NCBI GenBank assembly: GCA_012861695.1
Contig: JAAOOA010000399.1
Location: forward strand, 8,862,147-8,926,146
Reading direction: 5' to 3'
Length of the DNA stretch: 64,000 bases
Origin: Trematomus loennbergii
Lineage: Eukaryota; Chordata; Actinopteri; Perciformes; Nototheniidae
A model generated the notes under the pieces. That model was not told the DNA's origin. It saw only the letters and a list, made by a program, of their open reading frames with translations, and ran no database searches. Both the position numbers and the translations under genes were made by a program. Shown in pieces: positions 50,301-62,300 of this stretch (its first letter is position 1; each line of letters starts with the position of its first letter).

Positions 50301-53300
50301 TTTAGCAGTATACAAATGAGTTAAAATGAGACCCCTAACACTGCAATATCAAAGTGATGAACACCAAAAGGAGTTTCTCATTTTAAATCCAGTAATATAA
50401 TACCTATGACTCTGAAACAGGCCATTAAAGTACTTTTACTTCAAGTACTTTAAGTATATTTTAATGCACAAACTATTTTTGCTACTTTTCTACTAACAAC
50501 AAAGTATTTCTAAACTGTGGCATTGATAGTTTAACTTAAGCAAAACCTCTGAGTGCTTCTTCCTGTCTGGATAACATTAGATACTTTTGTTTAAAGACAC
50601 GTTTCAAGACTTGTTGTCAGACACTGAAGACATATTAACTATTAATAAACATTGGTACATCATCCCTCAATATGTGCAGATGATTATTTGCTGTTTATTT
50701 CATTGTTACCTTGGAGACAACTGCTCTCGGGGTCCATAAAAGCAACAATAACACTAACACAGTCATATTTACTCCTCTGCCAACTTTCCTCAACTTAGCA
50801 TTCAAAATTCAAGAGGCAGCCTAATAGATCCTTATCACCTGCCTCACGCTGACACAACATGTCTGTCAGATGACAACACATGAAAAACCATCCTGTCACT
50901 GTCAGACAGTAACCACAGCCGTCAAAATGATATCGGTAGGCATCAGTCAAACAGGAAGACCCTCCACAAACAGACAAAAGGATAGAGAAGGGTAAACGCA
51001 GTCCAGTTACATACCATAAGTGTGATTCAGGCTCCTCTATACAAGATGCTGTGTATACTACGCTTCACCTTATATTCCCGCTGTGGATCGCTGTATGTCA
51101 AACACACGCACACATGTAAACACATATAAACACGCACGCCCAGAAGCAGAAAAACTTGCTGCTCCGCCTTTATGGAAGTGGCACAAAAAGCCTGGTCTGA
51201 CTCCACCTCCCAGCCACAAGCAGCAGAGCAGGCTCCGTCACATTGGACAGCAGGACACAGAGACCAACCCACTGCCGATGACTGCCAGAACAAAATAAAG
51301 AAGTCTACTTTAGGGAAACTTCATGCATAGTCAGGCCGGGCTTTTGGGAGGACTGATATTGCAGTTTGATAACAGACATGATGGCCTACATTAAGATATC
51401 CGCAGGAATTGTTTTAGTGGAGGAAGAGTTGAAGGATGAAGCACTGATGATGAGGCAGAAGTAGATTTGCTGCAGCAGAGCTGTTGGCAGAGTTTGGGTG
51501 TGTCTGACAGACTCACTGGTTAGGAATCTAGAGCAGAGCTACTCAGTGTGTGTGTGGAAAGAAAAGACGAGAGGGAGGGGGATTAGATCACATGTAGTGC
51601 AAAAACACAGCCAGAATAGAGAACAATTCAAGTATGTTTAACTTTAAGAAAAGACACAGTTGCACCATGAACAAGGTGACCATTGATACAAGTTCAGACA
51701 TGTTTTCTCTCTGGTTGTTACAACTGGACAAAGTATCCCCGACACAAAGGACCAGACAGGAAACTGGACAATGGCTTACAGTTGTGAAGGAATTTAAGAA
51801 AAAACATCGCAGTGTGAACTGTCCCCTCTAAGCACACACGCAGAGGATTGATTCGTTGATAGTTCTCCTAAACTTGTAACTACTGCTCAGATAAAGCATG
51901 CCACATCAAAAACATGTGAAAATGGGGGGGAAGGGTTTGAGAGAAGAGCACCCCCCTGTGTCTAAAGTTACTCATAACACTTAGATGAAAATGAATGGAA
52001 GATTGTGTGTAGATAACCCTGAAACTGCTGTGTGGGCTCACTGTGTCTCTAAACTCATGTATCACTCCGTTGTGTTTGCTGCATGGATAAGACTGGCGTG
52101 CACTGTATGTGTGCCACATGTGTCTTGTATCTGCACTGTAATTATGCAGGAAAAAAAAATTCTTAGCATAATGTAGATTTAAGTCATCACTAATTAAAAC
52201 CTCCTTTTTTTCCCTTTGCTAAACATTGTTTTTAAATCAAAGAAACAAAACAGTTTTCAGTTTTGTTGGGGTTTATTTTTTGCTGGCATTACCCGTAAAT
52301 GAACTTTGGCTGCACCATAGAAAAATTTATTTATTTTATGAAGCATTTCTGAACATGAATAGACTTGTTTAAAGGCTTACATCGGATAATTCAAGATAAG
52401 GGTTATCAGCTTAGTATTTTCCTTTTCAAAAAAGTGTTGTTTCTAAATTCTTCTGACCCTATTGCTTAAGTATGCAGACATCTTTAAAAAGGACAAAAGG
52501 CAAACTCCTCACCTTGTTGCACAACCCCTGCCCTATAGCATCTCCCTAGCAGAACTATTTTTGGCTGTTTTGGGACCTTTCATAATACATCTTCCTTGAT
52601 AGCTTTGTCCCGACTGACTCCAATAACACACCAGAGCCTTTGCTTGTGTGTCTTTGATTCTGTGTGAGTGTTTGTGTGTGTGAGACAAAGCTGGCATGTT
52701 TGATGCATGCTTGCACTGGATCCAAACGCCTTACTTGGTAACCCCTGGTTATCTTTGTTGACAACTAATGATCTAAAGCAGACACTGGAGCCACCCACCC
52801 AGAGCGATGGACCAATCAGAGATGTGGAACTGGAAAAGGAGTGGGCTTCTAATCTGAATTTCTGATACTGTTTCTCGGAGCTCACAGGCAAACTCTAAGT
52901 GGGAGGCAGTACGTTTTCTAAACTAAGTCTGTGGGAAATAACTCTGGACTGGTTGTGTTTACTTTCCTGGCAAGAGATCATAGTAAAAAACATTTCACAT
53001 TGAAAACACACTGAACTGGTAGAATTTAGATCGAGGAAGGAGGTTATAAAAGAGTGTGTGAATCAGGTCTGATTGACAACAGTAGCAGACACAAATAATC
53101 TGTGTACTCTATATGAATTTATTAGAGGGAAGCTTTTAAATTATCAAAAGATAAACCTGTCACCAAATGCACTAACGCATCAAGAACACGCAGTATTGTA
53201 GATAACAGGCGGAACCAGGGTTCATTAACTTGTCAAACCAAACTACTTCTCCTTTAACCTGTTAAACCCCAAGCCTGTTTTTCAGGTCTCAGGCTCGAAA

Positions 53301-56300
53301 ATGACATTCCCAGAACAAATGACCATAACTACACTTCTAAAAGGGGAAAATTAATAATCTTTTTTCTCAAAGTAATGATAAACCTGTGAGTTGGATGTAG
53401 AAAAGTCAGAATCAATATAGATGTTTTTTGTTTTAAAGAAAATTCAGATTGAACATAGTAAAAAAATTTAAATTATAGTGTCCGTCCAAAAATTATTTTT
53501 TAGTTATAGTGAAAACTACCCTTGGATGATGGTAAGGTAGACTAAAAGCTTTAGGAATCCAAAGTACAACATATAATAAGTACCCTGTATCAAGATTGAT
53601 GCAAAACAAGTGACATTTGACCTTTTTAGAGAGGTTTAGAAAAAGAAACTCCACCTCTGGGGTCATTTGGGTGGAAATGGGCGTTTTTGCCATTTCTCTG
53701 GAACCCATTGGTCGATTTTGATGATTGACATCTCTTTTGAACCGTTAGAGCCAATAGAATCTAAGGGGAATTTCCACATACACACCAACGTTACCATTGA
53801 GAAGTGGGGGCTATGCGCACGCAGTTTGCCCATCTTACGCTCTGAAATCTGAAAACTTAAAACTAGATTTATTGCTGATGGATTATCAGAAATCATTTCA
53901 AAGTGACACAGACACATTGGATTGACCTATGGATTAACCTTCAGCAGCGTTTTAATCGTTTTAATGCCATTGAAGACAACTTTTGACCAGACAACAACAA
54001 AGGTAAGACATATTGTCGTGTTGGCTACCTAATGCTACGTGGTGTGATGTCTGTTTTTGTTTCTCATGTCGCGAGTTCTGATCTATCGAATCTGTGTAAT
54101 CTCACGATGCTAATCGATGGGAGAAGAAGAGGTGCAAAATAACCCGGCGGAATAATAAAGAATTTCGTGCGTAGCATAACAGATAGTTGGAATGCTGTAT
54201 CAGCATTCCCACTAAATGATGCATTGGCCAAAATGCAATCTTAGATCCCATCGGGGGTTGTCTAAACAATTTAGTTTTTTATTTTCTTATTTTATTTTAC
54301 TGGTCATAGTAATTCAACTCCAAAACCATTCTTGCGTCTTAAATTGCTAACCAGAAACATAATATTCTTTCAATAAAAAAAAGAGAATTTCCTGTATTTA
54401 CCTAAAAGTAACTTTCTATCACAATCTTTCTCTCCAAAATGCATAAATAATGCATTTAAAAATATATTTGTTCTCCCTTTATTTGTTTGGTACATTCTAT
54501 GGTCTACCAGTCTGATATACCTGCTATATTTAGAGACCAGCAAGCAAATCTCTAGCACATATTCTGTATTATTTGAAGAACAAACAATAGTGTTTTTGTT
54601 CAATGTGTTTTTCTATTGTCTGGTCAGCCACTAAACTAAAGTGTATTAATCAGCTTGTTGAGACTCAATTCTAACTTGAGCAGGGATTCCTTTACAAAGA
54701 CTGTCTTTATTTACATTTGTCAGGGGTGCCATACAGTAGTAATAGTTATGCAATTTAAGGTGGAGGTTATTTACTTATGGTGCGTTCGAGTATAGATGAG
54801 ATGGTTGTAAATCTGAGGTACGAGAGTCGGTGGGTGAACAGTACTCTCTTTATCAGAAAGCTGACTTCAGTTCCTCCATATCCTCAACAACAAGAGTGAC
54901 AAATGAATAAAACTCTCCTTCTCTTCCTCATTCCACGTGCAACTATATAGCTGTCCTTTTTTTCTGCTGCATGTCCACGTCTTATTTTAGCACCGTACAT
55001 ACAGTATGGCATTACCAGCAGACTGTCACTTTGAAATACAGTATACACAGGCAATACATACTCCCCCCATTACATGACTATCGATCAAAACATTACTGTT
55101 CCGAGCTATTAAAGGGGCCCTATTATTCAAATGTCATGTTCATGTATTTTTTTCCCCAACTGTGACATGTCTCCATGCTTTAATGTTTAAAAAGCTCTTT
55201 ATTTGTCTCACACTTTATTGTGCTGCAGCACCTCTTTTCACCCTCTGTCTGAAACCAGAGCCAAGTCTGCTCTGATTGGTTAGCTGGCTCTGTTGTGATT
55301 AGTCAACTACTCGGAGATGTCCCGCCCCGCAGCAGCGAGACATTACATAGAGATGACACTGTTATGGAAGTAAACAAAAGCGTCCAATGGAGGCGTTTCA
55401 GAGTGTGTGGGAGAGAAACATAGGAATTTCAGCCGTTGCAGACCATTTACATGCACAAAAACCTATAATATTCCGAAATGGGGAATTCGGAAGAAAAGCA
55501 TAATAGGGCCTATTCTCATTTTTATCACACATTTTATATTTTCCCTTTCTCTTACGTATCTTTTACCCATTTTCGACATATGCAAATTAAAAAACCCCCA
55601 ACCCTATGCCTCACTTTACAGGATAGAACGAATAAATCTTTGGAGCCACAATTACATCAATATATAGTTGAGACTTGTCAGCAATTTCAACTCATGGTAA
55701 TCACAACCTTACATGTCATCATTAACTTGAGCCTACCACTTTCATGTGTTTTTGTGAAGCGATACCAAGAATCTTAATCATCTATCACATTACAATTTCC
55801 AGTAAGCGCCAGGCAGCTGGGACTTCATTACCTGCTAGTCTAACGTGTCAGGACAAACATCATGTGGCTACTAGCATTAGCTTTTCCTGAAGCATGGCAG
55901 ATGTAAACAGACGAAGTTAAGTGCTGAACAACAACGCCTCGCTGAAGCACAGGTGAGCCCAGAGGCCTTGAAACTCAGATTTTATATAACCGACATGACA
56001 GAAGCAGTGAACTCTCGTCAAGCTAACAGTGAAGTGAGAAATCTGACATGTCACGATGTGCGCTGGCAAATAACACACAGGGTGGCAACCGGATAAACAC
56101 CAACATTTAAAAACACACCTAGCAGGAAATGGAAAGATAATATTTAGCTGCTTATAAAATGTGTCAACAGAAATGCTTGTGTATTTATGCTAACATGTAC
56201 ACATCGGCTCTCCCTCTCTTTCTGGCACAAACACACACGCAGCCTGAGGGTTGTGACACATAATGAAGCATATCATCAATACAGCATATGTCCTGCTGCT

Positions 56301-59300
56301 TTAGACTATTTGAAACATTTTGTTTTGTTGTTGTTATGTGGATCAAAATAGCAGTTATAGTTGAGGCTGTGTACGACATTTGAACTTGAGCATCCAGGCA
56401 CCTAGTGACATTACGTCAAAACCTGCATGACCATGGCTCCAGCTGGTTTGCATCAGAGGGACATTGTTGAATTGTCATTTCCTGATGGTGGACTTAAACA
56501 CTGTTTTCATACTGGGGTCAAACTGTGTGCTTTATGAGTAAATAATGAAAAATAAACATTATCTTTATCTATTTGTGTGCTTGAGATTCATTTTGACATA
56601 CTTCCTATTTATGCTAAAATATACTTCCATTTTTTTTTTCCAGGGACAATGCTTTGCTTTAGGCAAACATTGATTTGACTGCTAAATGTTCTTGTTTATA
56701 TTGCCGGAAAACGATTCACAAACAAACAGTAAGCCCATATTAGGGAGTTAGCATTAGTTCCAGTTGCAATAAGAAAATGCTGCTCTGATGCTAATGCATT
56801 CGTCATAATAAACCGATGATGTAAATAATGTAGGGCAGCAGATTTTGGGGGAAATCTCCTGCAGGCCAAAAACTATTAGCAACACTTCTACTAGTGTCAT
56901 ATTGTGACATAGAAAACTGCTATTATACCTGCTTTAAGCAAGTCATTTTGAAATGTATTTGTAAATAACTCATTTTACACTGTGCTATTGCTACTTTAAC
57001 CTAAGGAAAGGAATCTACAAATATTATAACTGCACTAAAGCAGTGTTGTTAACCAATCTAATTCAATAAATAAAATGTTCTTTATACAGCCAAATATCAC
57101 AAATTACACATTAGTCTTAGGGGGCTTCACAGTGTTTACAGCATAAGACACCCTCTGTCCTTAGACCCTCACATCAGAAAAACCCAAGAAAACCCACAAA
57201 TAAAGGGGAAGAAATAAAAGATACATCTGGATGTGAAACCATGGAGGGATCCCTCTCTCAGGATGGACAGATGTGCAATAAAAGTTGTGTGAATACACTT
57301 AAAAGATAATGGATCTAGAGTAAACTAAATACTGATAAGTTCAGAGATATTGGAGACTGTTTTCCGTTGTTTTTTTTAATAATGCTGTAATAGTACATAA
57401 TGTACATAATAAATCAATTATGAAATCCACTGCAGTGTTGAAATATTTCTCAACTGTATCACAGCAACGAAAACACTAGGGTGTCAAATGTCAAAACCGA
57501 TCTATAAAACATTCACTCAGCTCGTGAGCTCTCTCACTTTATTATCTCCCCGACATTTTTAGACTTTACTGCATGTCCAGCCGAATGTGTTTCCTCAGCG
57601 GTCATTTCCTGTCAGTCTCACTGTAAGTTGTGGGGGAGGCAGACTGCTGCAACCATGGGCTGAGAATTTTCAGCCCAAAACACAACAAAAACAACCTCCC
57701 ACCACAAATCTGAAGCCTATCTGTGCTCAGGCCTTTTCCATCTTAACCTTTAACACATAAAGTGAGTCAGAGCCAACTGACACAGCCCTGATAACAAAGT
57801 GCTGACATCAGGATGAAGGCCTGTCACATATCACAGTCGCTTTCTCTGCACGACATGAGAAAAAGTATTCAAATATGAGGTTACAGGATATGAACTACAG
57901 CACGCTACATGCAATTCCTAATTGTGCACAGATAAAAAAGGCTCTTAAGCTTTTCCCAGCTACACACCCTTTCATATGGCTCCATCTGGATTATCACAGG
58001 AGAACGGTATTTGGGCGAGACCTACGAAGTCGAAACCCCTGTCCAGAACAATAACTTCATGTTTTTGTTCATGAAAACAAAACTAGGACACCCATACTCT
58101 TTCCCAAATCACCACATACAGTGATCTATCATTTCCCCTGTGGTTGGTACTTGTAGCAACCGGTTGCAAACAAGGTAGGCCTTGTCCCAGCCTTGGTTTA
58201 ATATCTCACTACACAACTCAAACTAAACTCGCACAGGCCGACTAGCAGCCTCACATTCCAGCAGACAGAGAGAGAGACAGAGAGGGAGAGAGAGGGAGGG
58301 AAGGTCTGACTTGGATAAGAGCCAAGACAGTTTTCCTCCTTATGTGCGTTTCCCTATAAGTTGTGCAGCTCAAACTCGACTTGAACAACAACATAAAGCA
58401 ACAACATGTAGCATTTTACTTGCAGGCTGACTTATAACAACACAAAAACACACACGTGGATACTTTTGGATTAGTTGTTTTGAATAGCATGGCATAAACA
58501 CATAGACAACACAATTGCACACACCTGCTCCTCCACGGCCACATCCTGCAGGGCCTGGCCGTCCCGTGGGCCCCGGATCCAGGTCAATATCTGGCCCATG
58601 TTGGCTGAAAGTGCCTCCGAGCGTGTGTTTGTGTGTGAGCGTTATGTCTGTCAGCCTCTGCCTTGTCTGTCGGCTTGCAGCATGTTTCCAACTCAGAGGG
58701 AGAGGGAGGGTGGAGAGAGTGGAGGGGAGGCGTGGTCTGGGAGCAGAGAGGGCAGAGGGGGGGGGTAAGCCTCATATGTGGATATGTCACAAGAGGCCGT
58801 AACTCTCTGGGCTATAAAGGGAAGGGAGCTGACCATGGACTGACACCCACCTGATGAGGGGCCACATCTGAGCTTCTCTAGGAAACAGATACAAGGGCAC
58901 ACATGCTTAAAAATACGCCCTGTTAGGTGTGTAACACTTTGCAGTGTATTGGGACAATTTCAGTGCTGCTTATCAACAAGCACACCCAGATGTGTGATGG
59001 TATACATGCCTTGAGCACACACAGGCATAGAGACACTTTGTGTACACACTGGCTTCTTATGTACACGCAGTTATAAAGGATTGTGCAACCACCCTCCATG
59101 GCTGCCTAATTGCCTAAGAGAATAAAGGGAGGGGCCATACTTTAGTTTTATATTACATCTGCGTCAACTCTCTGCAGAGATAAAACAAGTCTGAGCCGAG
59201 AACTTTCAACTCTTTCTCTGTCAGATATCATCAACCCCTGAGGATAATAACAGGGACATACAGACATATATTGAAAAAGCCCTGGATGTTTCAACATCTG

Positions 59301-62300
59301 GTCAACAGGTCAGAACTATGAACTGATAGGCACCGGCTGAGCCAATGATAGACTGTTATCTGTAGCAAATGGATGGGGATTTCATTGTTTTATAACAGCC
59401 GGGTAGGCAGCAAAAAAGTTATTTGTGAAACCAGAATGTAGGGAGTGTTTAAAGAAACATCACTAATGGATTCACTGAAGCTTTAAGGGTGTTGGCTTTC
59501 AGAACATTTATCTTTCATCCTTTATCACCAAGATGAATACTTTGGACTTTAATTGAACAACAATCTACAGAAGGGGGAATACAGCATTATCATCTGAACA
59601 ACCTTATACACAAGAAGAATATGTGGATAAGGTATATTCAGGTGTATCCATGGCCAGCGTTGTCATGTCATTTAAAAAGGAAAAGCAATGCAAGTGCAAA
59701 ATGCAATTCCATTCATACCTCTGCGGCTTCTTCCTCCCCAATGACTTGGGTGTATTAGAGCGGCCCTTTGGGTGGGGTGTGCAGACAATGCAGTCGTTGA
59801 GTGAGTCACTGTGATGGAATAAGTCTGATCCTTTATTCACTTACAGTTTTTAGTAGCACACCTCAGCAAAAATGGAAATCATGTACTGCTGGTTAGTTTC
59901 CTCCAGCCAGACCTGACTCTCCTGTTTGTGCAGCACATTAAAAAATGGTTATTAAATCTAAATGTCCAAGTGGAGTGGTGTGCTCTTCCTTTATGCATGC
60001 CATATAGAAAGCTTTAAGGATGCTAAATATTATTCCTTGGAACCTCTACCATCCTTGTGCAATATGATAATGGGAGTAAATGGCAACAAACCACACCCCT
60101 GTTGGTGTTCTTTGGAAAATAAAGATATGATAGGCTACACATAAATAATAAATACCAGAAGACAAGGATTATTAAAAACTGTTGAAACACACAGGTCTAT
60201 CTGTTGCTGTCTGGTACCTTAGAAATGTTGTGTATAATCAAACAAGTACTTGTAAGATATAAAAATGTTGTGCATCCAGTTATGGATGTTACACACTGCT
60301 TTCCAGATGTTTTTAATCTGTGGGAGATGTGAGGCAAAGATAATGTCCGAGATAAAAGTGACAGATGCATACTGGTGTGAAAACACCTGGAGGATCGCTA
60401 TAACAGTTTGTACTGACAAATGTGTCCACCTATCAACACGGTCAAATGGCAGCAGTGGCAGTGGTTGAGACAAATCATTGGGTCAATAAATTACCAATGA
60501 TTGCAAACATATGCAGTGTTTTCCACACTGCATATGTCGAGAGCTGAGAATAGACCCTGGTAAACATTGTTAACCCAGGCCCAGGGTTTCAAAACAATCC
60601 ACTTCCACTAGCTCTGAGTTACATATTTGTTGTTATTGAACAAACCAAATTGGGAACCATTGTATATTTTTTCCCCCGTCCCACGCTGGCAATTTGTAGA
60701 TTTTCAGAGAATAATAAGTCTGCTTATGCGAGTGTTGGTCCAATATGCAAGGATTGTGCCAGTAGGAAAGCTTTCTTAAGCGATGGCCAAGTGCAGTGAG
60801 AACATCTCTAGGATAGCTTTCCTTAGAACCCTTGGCGCCCTTTAGCCGCAGTCTCCTTCATAATCCACCTCAGAGTCATAGGTCAGTCCAACTTGAACCC
60901 ATAAACATCACACACACATCTGTCTTTACAGTCAGTGTAACGTAGACATTCTCAGCTTTGATGGGCTATGCAATCGAGAACAAATATTTTAAATCATCTC
61001 AGAAATCGTTTGATTTGAATCAAACCAAACCCGTTTGTGTGTGTGATAACCATCTGTACATCCAGGGGTTCATTGTATACGGGAACTCTTATCAGCTCTT
61101 TACATCAAAATGTAAACAATTAAGTTGAAGCCCAGAGCAGACTCACTGACACCATGGAACACCCATGTATGTCTGCAAAGCAACTAAAAGTTAGAGCAGG
61201 TAATCCCAAAAATGATTTAAAACAAAGACTAATATAGGAGTTACAGAATCCGTTCATATGCTCAAAGTGATACAAGAAACGTTAGTAGGGCTCAGAATGT
61301 CAAGTGGCCCGAACACTGACGCTTTCCTCCACCCATTCATTTCCCCTATTCTGAAACCTTGTGGAAAAGCATTGCCTATCTTTACCTAATGAATAGAAAA
61401 GACAAACCAAGCATGTACAGCATATGACCCTGCAGTACATATTGCATGTTGCAAGGTGTATACACATTTGAAAAGGCTCATGCTTGCACATGCTTGTACA
61501 CATGCATACAAGGAATGTGCACATGCCTCCACATCATGGCACACCCTCTGTCAGACAGACACACCTTTCCCTATCTGAAGTACCAAATGACCCAACCTGT
61601 AAAACTAGCTTGTGCACCATGGAAAAAAAAAGAAGATATGTCTGCTAATAGAAACACCTACTAACCTATGACTAATATCAGATTTTCACAAAAATACTCT
61701 TCTTCTTTAGTGACAAGAACACCTGATAGTGCAAGCTCAACATTTCAAATAGCAAACCTGAGAGAAGAAAATTAAATATGAATGGAAATGCCAGATGTTT
61801 CATAAACATGTATGGAGTGTCAGAGTGAGCATATGTAACTGGACTCCTCAGCTAATCTGGCCCTCTTCTATATATTTAGACCCATGTCGTACTACAGTCA
61901 CTACTATCTTCACTACAGCAGCTCAGGAGTTTTTGTAAGAGCAAGAGTCACAGTATTGAAAAATGTTCCAAGTGCACCAAAAATAAAGGGTCATGCAATA
62001 GTTTCCATATGATTGCAGCAACTAAACGAACAATGTCCACAGACATTTTGATAGCAGAGACCAGTTAGGGCCAGCTAATCTGGCCCTCTTCTATATATTT
62101 AGACCCATGTTGTACTAGTCACTACTATCTTCACTACAGCAGTGCAGACATCTACACAAACTGCCCATCACCCCCTCACATGGTACGTCCACTGTTATCA
62201 GATTACTAGAGAGATTACATAGTTTCTGCACTAGACAGACAGGTATGAAAGATTAGGAACTCTTTAGCCATTTGCACATAAAACACAAAGACATCAGAAC

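Larger units (their letters stand above)
42000..58520. other. Long cast 5' introns
   Basis: Apart from the candidate exon at 48397-48447 and the repeats listed, I see no coding exons on either strand. The remaining ORFs have no recognisable motif and no paired splice sites. Confidence 0.5.

Noticed and set aside
58515..58802. 95-codon plus ORF over the MGQ exon
   Set aside because: Antisense shadow of the cast first exon and its purine-rich upstream region.
59719..59765. Possible cast exon reading [15 protein letters not shown]
   Set aside because: Acceptor and donor are plausible but the length is 47 nt, which would break the otherwise uniform phase 0. The alternative acceptor at 59808 gives an in-frame stop.
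60507..60537. Perfect 13-bp-arm hairpin (ACATATGCAGTGT)
   Set aside because: Isolated, no terminator or RNA context in a eukaryotic intron; too small to interpret.
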